A DNA stretch of 20,010 nt. Source: CAYVUM01 sp964454795 (GTDB lineage: Bacteria; Pseudomonadota; Alphaproteobacteria; Rhodospirillales; Defluviicoccaceae). Below the pieces are notes generated by a model. That model ran no database searches and had not been told where the DNA came from. It worked only from the letters and a program-made list of their open reading frames with translations. Every line of letters begins with the position of its first letter. Position 1 is the first letter of the stretch. Below, in pieces: positions 12,306 through 19,354 of this stretch. Where the stretch lies: NCBI GenBank assembly GCA_964454795.1, contig CAYVUM010000067.1:1-20010 (forward strand), given 5' to 3'. The position numbers were made by a program, and so were the translations under genes.

Positions 12306-13646
12306 TCACATCGGCAGGCGGATGCAGACCCGCAGTCCGCCCATCGGGGAATCGTCGAGAATCACTTCACCGCCGTGACTTCGGGCCAGATCCCGCGCAA
12401 TCGTCAACCCCAGACCGACGCCGCCGGTCCGCGGATTACGGGATTCCTCCAGACGGAAGAACGGCTTGAAGACGTCCTCGCGGACCTCAGCCGGTATCCC
12501 CGGGCCATCGTCCTCGATCAGCACTTCAACCATCTCACCCACCTGCACGGCGCGTAGCCAGACCCGGGAGCCGAAGCGCAGGGCGTTGTCGATGAGGTTC
12601 GTGAGGATCCGGCGGAACGCCAGCGGTTTGACGGCGATTTCGATGCCGTCCGGACAGCGCAGATCGACGATCCGGCCCTGGCGCCGGGCATGGCGGACGA
12701 CCTCGTCGAGAAGCCGCTTCAGCTCCACCGCTTCCGGCCGCTCCGCGTCCTCGCCACGCGCGAAGGCCAGATAGCCTTCGAGCATCCGCTCCATCTCGAT
12801 GACGTCTTCCTTCAGTGCACTGACCCCGTCGTCCTGAGTCATCAGTTCCAGCTCCAGTTTCATCCGGGTCAGAGGGGTCCGAAGGTCATGGGAGACGCCG
12901 GCCAGCATGGCCGTGCGCTGGCCGATCTGTCGCCGGATGCGCTCGCGCATGGCCAGAAACGCGGCAGCGGCCTGGCGTACCTCGCGGGCCCCTTCCGGCT
13001 TGAAGCGCGGGGTATCCCGGCCTTTGCCGAAAGCGTCGGCCGCGCGCGCCAGCCGCAGGATCGGCTTGACCTGGTTGCGCATGAACACCACCGCCACCGC
13101 CAGAAGCAGGATCGAGGTGCCGACCATCCAGATCACGAAAACATAAACGGTTGCCGTGAACAGCCGTTTGCGGCTGGTGACCATGTGCAGCACACCGTCG
13201 GTGACCTGGACATCGACGATCACCTGGTTGCGGTCGGCATTGGTGGTGATGCGGTAGGGCTGGTGGAGGTGCTCGGCCAGCGCACGCGCCAGCTCCGGCT
13301 CAGCCGGCTCGTCGTCCTTCGTCGCTTCCGGGAGAACCTCGCCACGCCGCAGTGTGCCGAAGATGCCGAGATGGTAGGCCGCGCGCTGCAGCGCCCAATC
13401 CCGTAAGTGCGCGTCCGCCGCGGTGGAGCCGCGACCGTCTGCCACCACGCCGTCGACCGCATCGACCAGGATCGCCATATCGCCGGCCAGGTTCCGGGCC
13501 AGGCGCCAGCTCACCGTGTCCCAGTGGCTTTCATAGAAAAACAGCGCTGCGACCACCTGGAGCAGAAACAGCGGCGTGACGATAATCAGCAGAGACCGGC
13601 CGAGCAGGCTCCGCGGCAGATAGTTCTTGATCGCCAGGGCGGTCAT
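12306..13646 (-). CDS. EnvZ-like sensor histidine kinase
   Basis: Inner-membrane two-component sensor of 446 residues. A first membrane helix (about 17-38) and a second (about 166-188) enclose a periplasmic sensor region of about 125 residues. A HAMP linker (about 189-242) follows. The dimerisation/phosphoacceptor helix carries AGVSHDLRTPLTRMKLELELM with His253. The ATPase domain has N354 in LTNLIDNALRFG, the G1 box EDDGPGIP and the G2 box GGVGLGLTIARDL. The type is close to EnvZ/RisS. It lies 68 bases downstream of the ompR-like gene on the same strand and is clearly its cognate sensor by position. The signal it senses cannot be told. Confidence 0.92.
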   Translation of the reverse strand: MTALAIKNYLPRSLLGRSLLIIVTPLFLLQVVAALFFYESHWDTVSWRLARNLAGDMAILVDAVDGVVADGRGSTAADAHLRDWALQRAAYHLGIFGTLRRGEVLPEATKDDEPAEPELARALAEHLHQPYRITTNADRNQVIVDVQVTDGVLHMVTSRKRLFTATVYVFVIWMVGTSILLLAVAVVFMRNQVKPILRLARAADAFGKGRDTPRFKPEGAREVRQAAAAFLAMRERIRRQIGQRTAMLAGVSHDLRTPLTRMKLELELMTQDDGVSALKEDVIEMERMLEGYLAFARGEDAERPEAVELKRLLDEVVRHARRQGRIVDLRCPDGIEIAVKPLAFRRILTNLIDNALRFGSRVWLRAVQVGEMVEVLIEDDGPGIPAEVREDVFKPFFRLEESRNPRTGGVGLGLTIARDLARSHGGEVILDDSPMGGLRVCIRLPM

Positions 13647-13714
13647 CGCCGGCGGTCGCCGGCCCGGTTCTGGGAGAGGGACACAATGATCTCTCCGGCG
13701 GAGGCGACGTCCGC

Positions 13715-14398
13715 TCAGTCGGGTTTCAGCACATAGCCCTTGCTGCGCACGGTCTGCAGATACCGTGGCTCGCGCGGGTCGGGCTCGAGTTTGCGCCGCA
13801 ACCGGGTCACCTGGACGTCGACGGCGCGGTCGCCGCCGCTGGCCCCGGTCAGCTCGATCAGTTCCTCGCGGCCGAAGATGGTTCCCGGGTGGCGCGCCAG
13901 CACCCGAAGCAGCTCCGCTTCGACGGCGGTGAGCCGAACGAGTTCCTCGTTGCGATACAGTTCGCCGCGGGCGGCATCGAACACCAGCTGACCCAGGCGG
14001 ATCCGGCTCGCCGGGACCTCGATCTGCGGCCCCCGCCGCAGCACGTTCTGGATGCGCAGGAGCAGCTCCCGGGGCTCGAACGGCTTGACCAGATAGTCAT
14101 CCGCGCCCCGTTCCAGGCCGGTGATGCGGTCCTCCGGTTCGGCCATGGCAGTCAGCATCAGGATCGGGATCGCCGAGCGGGATCGCAGGTCGACCGCGAA
14201 GTCGAGACCGTGCTCGCCCGGCATCATCAGGTCGAGAATGATCAGATCGAACGACAGGCTGGTCAGCTTGGCACGGGCATCGGCCGCATCACTGGCCGTG
14301 GCGACAATGAAGCCGTTGCCGGTCAGAAACCGGGCAAGCAGGCTGCACAGCCGGGTATCATCATCGACGACGAGAATATGCGGCGTTTCCTCGCTCAT
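13715..14398 (-). CDS. OmpR-family response regulator (PetR-like)
   Basis: Cytoplasmic response regulator of 227 residues. The receiver domain (about 7-120) shows D12/D13 in VVDDD, the phosphoacceptor D56 in DLIILDLMMPG and K105 in DYLVKPF. The C-terminal winged helix (about 130-225) has LTAVEAELLRVLARHPG and VDVQVTRLRRKLEPDPREPRYLQTVRSKGYVL, typical of OmpR. Its start codon overlaps the stop of the upstream MarR-type gene (ATGA), indicating translational coupling. The envZ-like kinase follows. The MarR-OmpR order matches petP-petR of Rhodobacter, where petR lies upstream of cytochrome bc1 genes. Orthology is inferred from this order only. Confidence 0.92.
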   Translation of the reverse strand: MSEETPHILVVDDDTRLCSLLARFLTGNGFIVATASDAADARAKLTSLSFDLIILDLMMPGEHGLDFAVDLRSRSAIPILMLTAMAEPEDRITGLERGADDYLVKPFEPRELLLRIQNVLRRGPQIEVPASRIRLGQLVFDAARGELYRNEELVRLTAVEAELLRVLARHPGTIFGREELIELTGASGGDRAVDVQVTRLRRKLEPDPREPRYLQTVRSKGYVLKPD

Positions 14399-14961
14399 TC
14401 ACCGGTCCCGCCGCAGCGGCCGGCGGAAGCCCCGGCCTCCAACCCCGCCTCCACGGCCGATACCGGCGCCGCCGGCAGCCGGTCGCAATCGGAGGGGTTG
14501 ATCAGGGCCGCGAGCACCCGGGTGAAACCGTCAACGGCATCCCGGCCGGCCCGGTGATAAGCACGTATCAGCATCATCGATTGCCGCTCGGTGAGCTTCC
14601 GCTCGAGCGCCGCCGCTTCGACCGTGAGGAACAACCGCCGCCGGCGGCGGTCCTCCGGGTCCCGCCTCTGAACAACAAAGCCTTCGCGGACAAGCTGTCC
14701 CAGAACCGGGCTCAGCGCCTGCTTGCTGATCTTGAGAATGGCGAGCAGGTCCCCCACACCCAGCCCGGGATCCCGACCGATGAAATAAATAACCCGATGA
14801 TGGGCGCGGCCGAACCCGTAGCGGGCGAGCATCGCATCGGCCTCGCCGGTGAAGTCCCGGTAGGCAAAGAACAGCAACTCGATGACCTGCCGCAGCTCCA
14901 CCGGCGAAGGCCGCTCAGCGGGTCCGACCGCCGCTTCGTCGGGCGCAACCGGCTGGTCCAT
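14395..14961 (-). CDS. MarR-family transcriptional regulator (PetP-like)
   Basis: A 188-residue regulator starting MDQPVAPDEAA. The winged helix-turn-helix is visible in GVGDLLAILKISKQALSPVLGQLVREGFVVQRRDPEDRRRRRLFLT, with the DxRRRxxxLT wing of MarR proteins. The flanking helices (residues about 20-55 and 125-160) would form the dimer interface. The ATG at 14961 is chosen because of the GAGG upstream and because the longer open frame to 15213 runs through the promoter region of ilvE. The stop overlaps the response regulator start by 4 bases. Together with the OmpR and EnvZ genes it forms one operon, divergent from ilvE. An inverted repeat at 15055-15087 could be its operator. Confidence 0.87.
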   Translation of the reverse strand: MDQPVAPDEAAVGPAERPSPVELRQVIELLFFAYRDFTGEADAMLARYGFGRAHHRVIYFIGRDPGLGVGDLLAILKISKQALSPVLGQLVREGFVVQRRDPEDRRRRRLFLTVEAAALERKLTERQSMMLIRAYHRAGRDAVDGFTRVLAALINPSDCDRLPAAPVSAVEAGLEAGASAGRCGGTGE

Positions 14962-15054
14962 GTTTGCAACCTCAACCTTGTCGTCGACCGACGCCTGACC
15001 ATCAACGCCGGGACTGGCAAGGGACTCCTTGCCGGCGGCTGGCGGCGGCCCGGA

Positions 15055-15087
15055 CGGATATGTCAGGCTTGTTGACGTAAATATCCG
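15055..15087. promoter_or_regulatory. Inverted repeat over the ilvE -35 region, possible MarR operator
   Basis: CGGATAT (15055-15061) and ATATCCG (15081-15087) form a 7-bp dyad. Nested inside is GTCA-N7-TGAC (15062-15076). The element lies between the divergent marR and ilvE genes and covers the -35 of the candidate ilvE promoter. That position suits a repressor acting on ilvE and possibly on its own gene. The binder is inferred. Confidence 0.4.
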
Positions 15088-15100
15088 AAGCTGATAGAAA
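15072..15100 (+). promoter_or_regulatory. Candidate ilvE promoter
   Basis: TTGACG (15072-15077), a 17-base spacer and TAGAAA (15095-15100). It is located 113 bases upstream of the ilvE start codon in a locally AT-richer stretch. Confidence 0.45.
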
Positions 15101-15212
15101 ACGCAAGCTCCGAGCTGGAAACACGTAACGATCCGTCGTTCAGGCACCGAGTTAGCCGCAGGAATCCAGAAACCCGATGTTCGGATCGCAAGGACGGGGA
15201 GGAACACGACCA

Positions 15213-16121
15213 ATGACTGCTCAGGCGTTCGACGACCGGGATGGTCTGATCTGGATGGACGGCGGGCTGACCCCGTGGCGGGACGCCAGAGTTCACGTGC
15301 TCACCCATGCCCTGCACTACGCCTCGTCCGTGTTCGAAGGTGAACGGGTCTACGGCGGGCGTATTTTCAAGCTCAGCGAGCATTCCCGCCGGCTGGTCGA
15401 GTCCGCGCGCATGCTCGGCTTTACGATCCCCTGGTCGGTGGACGAGATCGACCGGGCCTGCGAGGAGGTCGTGCAGGCGAACGGCATCGTCGACGGCTAT
15501 GTCCGGCCGGTGGCGTGGCGCGGTTCGGAAATGATGGGCGTCTCGGCGCAACGGTCTTCGATCCACCTGGCCGTCGCCACATGGGCATGGCCGTCCTATT
15601 TCACGCCGGAGGCGCGGTTGCAGGGCATCCGTCTGTGCACCGCGCCGTGGAAGCGGCCGAGCCCGGAGACGGCCCCCGTGCACGCCAAGGCCGCCGGCTT
15701 ATACATGATCTGCACGCTCTCCAAACATCAGGCGGAAGCGGCCGGGTTCGATGATGCGCTGTTGCTGGACTGGCGCGGTCGGATCAGCGAAGCCACAGGC
15801 GCCAACATCTTCCTCGTTATGGGTGACGACCGGCTGCATACCCCGATCCCCGATTGCTTTCTTGATGGCATCACCCGCCGCACGGTGATCGAGCTGGCCA
15901 GGTCCCGCGGCATCGAGGTTGTCGAGCGGGCGATCTGGCCCGACGAGCTCGGCGCCGCGACCGAGGTTTTCCTGACCGGCACGGCCGCGGAGATCACCCC
16001 GGTGCGTAGCATCGACGACCACCGGTTCGTCCCCGGCGCGATCACCCAACAGCTGATCCGCGACTTCGAGCGGATCACCGGTCAGGCCGAGACTGCCGGC
16101 GCAACGGCGGCGGCGGAATAG
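15213..16121 (+). CDS. ilvE: Branched-chain amino-acid aminotransferase
   Basis: Class IV (D-alanine/BCAT fold) PLP enzyme for the last step of leucine, isoleucine and valine synthesis. It moves an amino group from glutamate to the 2-oxo acids in the cytoplasm. The 302-residue product has HVLTHALHYASSVFEGER near residue 29, the PLP lysine K159 in VHAKAAGLYMICTLSK, and the cofactor-binding ISEATGANIF with E193. The C-terminus has the LTGTAAEITPV motif. The ATG at 15213 is chosen because GGGGAGGAAC lies 8 bases upstream; the frame is open to 15177 but the extra residues are not family-like. It diverges from the MarR-OmpR-EnvZ operon. D-amino-acid transaminase or aminodeoxychorismate lyase activity is less likely given the length and motifs. 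Confidence 0.92.
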   Translation: MTAQAFDDRDGLIWMDGGLTPWRDARVHVLTHALHYASSVFEGERVYGGRIFKLSEHSRRLVESARMLGFTIPWSVDEIDRACEEVVQANGIVDGYVRPVAWRGSEMMGVSAQRSSIHLAVATWAWPSYFTPEARLQGIRLCTAPWKRPSPETAPVHAKAAGLYMICTLSKHQAEAAGFDDALLLDWRGRISEATGANIFLVMGDDRLHTPIPDCFLDGITRRTVIELARSRGIEVVERAIWPDELGAATEVFLTGTAAEITPVRSIDDHRFVPGAITQQLIRDFERITGQAETAGATAAAE

Positions 16122-16142
16122 CCGCGCCCCGGGGCGGCAAAC

Positions 16143-16167
16143 GCGGGCGGCGGCGTCCCTCGCCCGC
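16143..16167 (+). terminator. Hairpin after ilvE
   Basis: GCGGGCG (16143-16149) pairs with CGCCCGC (16161-16167) around an 11-nt loop, 21 bases after the stop. The second arm can alternatively pair with GCGGGC at 16177-16182. No T-tract is present. Confidence 0.35.
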
Positions 16168-16264
16168 AGAGACGATGCGGGCGCGGGAGGGCGGCCACGA
16201 GTGGATCGGATCATCCGCCTGGTTCCCAAGCGAATGATCGGTCGATCCTCTCAGCTCGTGATCC

Positions 16265-16316
16265 TGTGGTTCGATTCGGCTGACGGCCGGGACTCATCCG
16301 TCAGCATCGAACCACA
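16265..16316. repeat. Long imperfect inverted repeat (19-bp stem, 3-nt bulge)
   Basis: TGTGGTTCGAT (16265-16275) and GCTGACGG (16279-16286) pair exactly with CCGTCAGC (16298-16305) and ATCGAACCACA (16306-16316). A 3-nt bulge (TCG) lies on the left arm only, and the loop is 11 nt. No T-tract follows on either strand, so a simple terminator is unlikely. It could be an intergenic palindromic repeat, an mRNA 3'-end element or part of a small RNA. Confidence 0.6.
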
Positions 16317-16605
16317 AGCAAAGGTTCGGCCGCACTCGACGACCGTGGCCCGAAACCGGGTCCCCGAGACCCGGGAAGCGACCGCAGGCGGTTGTTGCGA
16401 CTCCGCCCGCCCCCCGAAATGATTCGCTTCCTTTCGGAAAATCAATAAGTTAGCGCGCGCCTCCCGAGGACGCCGGGGCGGCGCCGAAGCGGGTGGCAGT
16501 ATTCTTTACACCCGAAAAAGAGCCGACGCTGCGCTCCAGAGCGTTGAATTTGAACAATTCTCTTTAACCGGTTTGTGGCCGCTGCCGCACCCCGACACCG
16601 CCGAC

Positions 16606-16622
16606 TGTAAAAAATTTTTACA
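16606..16622. promoter_or_regulatory. Palindrome TGTAAAAAATTTTTACA, candidate enhancer-binding site
   Basis: A perfect 17-bp palindrome about a single central A. It is centred near 97 bases upstream of the start point predicted from the sigma-54 element. That is the usual distance for an upstream activator site used by a sigma-54 enhancer-binding protein. A weaker copy, TGGCAGTATTCTTTACA at 16494-16510, is centred 112 bp further upstream, close to a whole number of helical turns. Confidence 0.55.
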
Positions 16623-16685
16623 CAACGGCGCCGTCAGGGCCGGGCCCCTCCGCTCAACGCCTTGATTTCACTTACCCCAATCAGG

Positions 16686-16700
16686 TGGCACAGATGTTGC
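16686..16700 (+). promoter_or_regulatory. Sigma-54 (RpoN) promoter of the PEP-CTERM gene
   Basis: TGGCAC (16686-16691), five bases, then TTGC (16697-16700). This matches the -24/-12 consensus TGGCACR-N4-TTGCW at every fixed position except the last W. Transcription would begin near 16711, giving a leader of about 63 nt. Sigma-54 promoters need an activator, and the palindrome at 16606-16622 is suitably placed for one. Confidence 0.72.
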
Positions 16701-16773
16701 GAGCAAGGCGCCCAACAGCGGGTCATCCGCCCCACGAAACGGGGGTGATGCACGCATGACAGGAGGTTAAGGG

Positions 16774-17481
16774 ATGTTTAGCAGATTATTGGGCTCCGCC
16801 GTTGCCGGTGCTTTCGCGCTCTCGGCTGCCGATGCGGCAGCCGCACTGGGATTGGACTTTACGGATAATCTGGTTGGCACCACCCTCGCCGGAGGCCGGA
16901 CGATCGGCTGGCAATTCAGCCTGATCGATGCCGTCACGGTCGATCAGATCGGGGTCTTCGACGTCGGCTCGGCTGGCGCGAACACACTGATGGATGACCA
17001 TGACGTCGGGATCTGGGTCTGCGACGACATCGCCTGTGGCTCGGGCACACTCGTGGTCAGCGGCACCGTGTTCGGGTCCACCTCAGCCGTTCCGAGCACC
17101 GATTTCGAGGTCTCGGCCTCCGGCGTCGGCGCCTGGATCCTGGAAGACGTGTCGGACACCTCCCTGCCGTCCGGCGACTACGTCATTGGTGCGTTCTATC
17201 CGTCGGCCGAGGATCCGGTTCCGACCAATATCGATCGGGCAAGTCTCGTCGCCGACCCGGCGTTGTTGCACAACGCCCGGCGGCTCACGGCACCCGGTAC
17301 CGCTTCGTTGTCGTTCCCGTTCGCACAGCTGCCGCTGGGGGCAGGCTTCTTCGGGCCTACGTTTGCGATTGCCGACGCCGACGTTGTTCCCGCGCCCGCA
17401 ACGCTCGCCCTCTTGGGTCTGGCGCTGGCGGCGCTCGGCGGTGCGCAGGTGGCGCGCCGGCGCTCGGGACACCGGCTGTAG
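16774..17481 (+). CDS. PEP-CTERM sorting domain protein, exported
   Basis: A 235-residue protein for export and exosortase processing. The N-terminus FSRLLGSAVAGAFALSAADAAAA is a signal peptide with likely cleavage near residue 24. The body (about 25-200) is a beta-rich, Asp/Ser/Gly/Thr-rich domain (DFTDNLVG, IGWQFSL, VDQIGVFDVGSAG, DDHDVGIWVC) similar to a domain often found in PEP-CTERM proteins that bind or coat surfaces; I think of DUF4082-like but cannot verify it. The C-terminus is VPAPATLALLGLALAALGG followed by ARRRSGHRL: the PEP-like motif, one membrane helix and a basic tail. An AGGAGGTTA ribosome-binding site precedes the ATG. A sigma-54 promoter and a palindrome lie upstream. No exosortase or exopolysaccharide gene is present in the window. 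Its function is probably in the extracellular matrix or at the surface, by family inference. Confidence 0.87.
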   Translation: MFSRLLGSAVAGAFALSAADAAAALGLDFTDNLVGTTLAGGRTIGWQFSLIDAVTVDQIGVFDVGSAGANTLMDDHDVGIWVCDDIACGSGTLVVSGTVFGSTSAVPSTDFEVSASGVGAWILEDVSDTSLPSGDYVIGAFYPSAEDPVPTNIDRASLVADPALLHNARRLTAPGTASLSFPFAQLPLGAGFFGPTFAIADADVVPAPATLALLGLALAALGGAQVARRRSGHRL

Positions 17482-17580
17482 GGGAAGATCGACACCGGAC
17501 GCCTCCACCACAGCCCATTGGACGGCGCCGCGAGCGCGCCGTAGAATTCCCGCAAGGGTGGAGACCGGGGCGGGACGGGA

Positions 17581-19140
17581 ATGGTTGCGCGGGTTGCGAC
17601 GGTGGCGTTCCAGGGGATCTCGGTCCTCGACGTTGACGTGCAGGTGCAGATCTCCGGCGGGATGCCGAGCTTCAGCGTCGTCGGCCTGCCCGACAAGGCG
17701 GTCGGCGAAAGCCGCGAGCGAGTCCGCTCGGCGCTCGCCGCCATGGGCCTGTCGCTGCCCCCCAAGCGCATTACGGTCAACCTCGCCCCCGCCGACATGC
17801 TCAAGGAGGGCAGCCACTTCGACCTGCCCATCGCCCTCGGCCTGCTTGCCGCCATGGCGGTGCTGCCGGCCGACGAGGCTGACCGTTACCTGGCTCTCGG
17901 TGAACTGGCTCTCGACGGGGCGCTGACCGCCGTCACCGGCGTCCTGCCTGCGGCCATTCACGCCAGCCGCCGCGGCCTCGCGCTGGTCTGCCCGGCCGCC
18001 CAGGGCGGCGAAGCCGCATGGGCCGCCGGCATCGACATTGTCGCACCTCCGTCGTTGCTCGCCTTTGTCAATCATGTCCGTGGTCTGCAGGTGCTGACCG
18101 CGCCTCAGCCGAAGCTGGTGGACGGCACCGGAACTTGTCCGGACCTGGCCGATGTCAAGGGCCAGGAGACCGCCAAGCGGGCCCTCGAAATCGCCGCCGC
18201 CGGTGGTCACAACCTGCTGATGGTTGGCCCGCCGGGCTCGGGCAAGTCGATGCTGGCGAGCCGGATGCCCGGGCTGCTGCCGACCCTCGACCCGGCCGAA
18301 GCGCTGGAAGTGAGCATGATTCACAGCCTCGCCGGCACCCTGCCCGAGGGCGGGCTGCTCCGCCGCCGGCCGTTCCGCGACCCCCACCATTCCGCGTCCA
18401 CCCCGGCGCTGATCGGCGGCGGCCTGCGCACCCGGCCGGGCGAGGTGTCGCTCGCCCACCTCGGCGTGCTGTTCCTGGACGAGTTGCCCGAGTTCCATCG
18501 CGGCGCCCTTGAGGCGCTGCGCCAGCCGCTGGAGACGGGCCGGGCGAGCGTCGCCCGGGCCAACAGCCATGTCATCTTCCCGGCGCGTTTTCAGCTGGTT
18601 GCGGCGATGAACCCCTGCCGCTGCGGCTATCTGGACGACGCCGAGCGGGCCTGCGGACGGGCGCCGCGCTGCGCCGTCGACTACCAGTCGCGAATCTCCG
18701 GGCCCCTCTATGACCGCATCGACCTGCACGTGGAGGTGCCGGCGGTGAGCGCTGCCGACTTGGCCCTGCCCCCGGCAGCAGAAAGCTCGGCGGCGGTGGC
18801 CAAGCGGGTGGCGGCGGCGCGCGAAGCGCAGAACCGGCGCTATAGCCCGGATACCGGGGAGTGGACCACGCTGGCGCCGCCGGGCCGGGTGCGGACCAAC
18901 GCCGAAGCGGACGGCGCCCTGCTCGACCGGGTGGCGTCGCCCGATGCGGCCGGCAAGTCCCTGCTCACCAATGCCGTTTCCAGCCTGCGGCTGACCGCGC
19001 GCAGCTACCACCGGGTGCTCCGCGTCGCCCGCACCCTCGCCGATCTGGATGGCAAGACGGCGGTTGGCCGGGTCCACATTGCCGAAGCGCTGTCCTACCG
19101 CCGCGTCGTCCCCGGACGCACCGTCGCCGGCTCGGGGTAA
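17581..19140 (+). CDS. comM: YifB/ComM-family Mg-chelatase-like AAA+ ATPase
   Basis: A 519-residue ATPase. ComM in Vibrio and Acinetobacter is a hexameric branch-migration helicase that helps integrate DNA during natural transformation; the family is widespread also in species not known to be competent. The N-terminal ChlI-like domain (about 1-175) starts VARVATVAFQGISVLDVDVQ and includes SFSVVGLPDKAVGESRERVRSAL. Walker A is GPPGSGKS at 216-223. The DPHHSAS segment follows, and Walker B is VLFLDELPEF with D300/E301. Further on are AAMNPCRCGY and a cysteine set (CRCG, AC, RC) that may bind zinc, then the C-terminal lid helices with SLRLTARSYHRVLRVARTLADL. GGGACGGGA precedes the ATG at 17581. 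It is 99 bases after the PEP-CTERM gene. The 713-codon antisense ORF is a shadow. Confidence 0.93.
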   Translation: MVARVATVAFQGISVLDVDVQVQISGGMPSFSVVGLPDKAVGESRERVRSALAAMGLSLPPKRITVNLAPADMLKEGSHFDLPIALGLLAAMAVLPADEADRYLALGELALDGALTAVTGVLPAAIHASRRGLALVCPAAQGGEAAWAAGIDIVAPPSLLAFVNHVRGLQVLTAPQPKLVDGTGTCPDLADVKGQETAKRALEIAAAGGHNLLMVGPPGSGKSMLASRMPGLLPTLDPAEALEVSMIHSLAGTLPEGGLLRRRPFRDPHHSASTPALIGGGLRTRPGEVSLAHLGVLFLDELPEFHRGALEALRQPLETGRASVARANSHVIFPARFQLVAAMNPCRCGYLDDAERACGRAPRCAVDYQSRISGPLYDRIDLHVEVPAVSAADLALPPAAESSAAVAKRVAAAREAQNRRYSPDTGEWTTLAPPGRVRTNAEADGALLDRVASPDAAGKSLLTNAVSSLRLTARSYHRVLRVARTLADLDGKTAVGRVHIAEALSYRRVVPGRTVAGSG

Positions 19141-19273
19141 GGGAAAGCGGCGTTCCGTTGAATGGACTGGCCGGACGGGTGAACGGCTTCCGACGAAGGT
19201 CGCGGCGGCGCCGCTCCAATCCACCCGCGCTCCTGATCGGGCGATCTTTGGGAAAAGTCCCGGGACGAGAGTT

Positions 19274-19294
19274 GCCCCGGCGGAGAGCCGGGGC
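19274..19294. terminator. Hairpin between convergent comM and the secreted protein gene
   Basis: GCCCCGGC (19274-19281) and GCCGGGGC (19287-19294) form a perfect 8-bp stem with a 5-nt loop. It lies between the ends of two converging genes and may serve both. No T-tract adjoins it on the plus strand. On the minus strand a second palindrome, GTCCCGGGAC, followed by TTTT lies about 10 bases further on. Confidence 0.45.
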
Positions 19295-19354
19295 GCACAC
19301 CTCCCATCTTAAACGGTTAAGGCCGGCGGAGCGCTCAGCGCCATCGGAACGTGG

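Larger units (their letters stand above)
16122..16773. other. Long intergenic region between ilvE and the PEP-CTERM gene
   Basis: This 652-base stretch holds, in order, GC-rich hairpins after ilvE, a long imperfect hairpin (16265-16316), a smaller one (CCGAAA 16414-16419 with TTTCGG 16432-16437), an AT-richer stretch from about 16500, a perfect palindrome (16606-16622) and a sigma-54 promoter (16686-16700). A 73-codon ORF at 16201-16422 has no recognisable features and its middle is the hairpin itself, so it is not called a gene. Confidence 0.6.

Noticed and set aside
14962..15213. N-terminal extension of the MarR gene to 15213 (272 codons)
   Set aside because: The extra part is not MarR-like, crosses the candidate ilvE promoter and dyad, and the ATG at 14961 has a ribosome-binding site.
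16265..16285. T-loop-like GGTTCGATTC suggesting a tRNA 3' end or attachment site
   Set aside because: The flanking bases do not make a 5-bp T-stem, and no acceptor or anticodon arm is present. The motif is explained by the inverted repeat.
16201..16422. 73-codon ORF after ilvE
   Set aside because: Its centre is the long hairpin, it has no convincing ribosome-binding site and the product shows no recognisable pattern.
17083..19224. 713-codon minus-strand ORF antisense to comM and the PEP-CTERM gene
   Set aside because: It is antisense to two clearly assigned genes and its translation is Gly/Arg/Gln-rich without domains. It is a GC-skew shadow.
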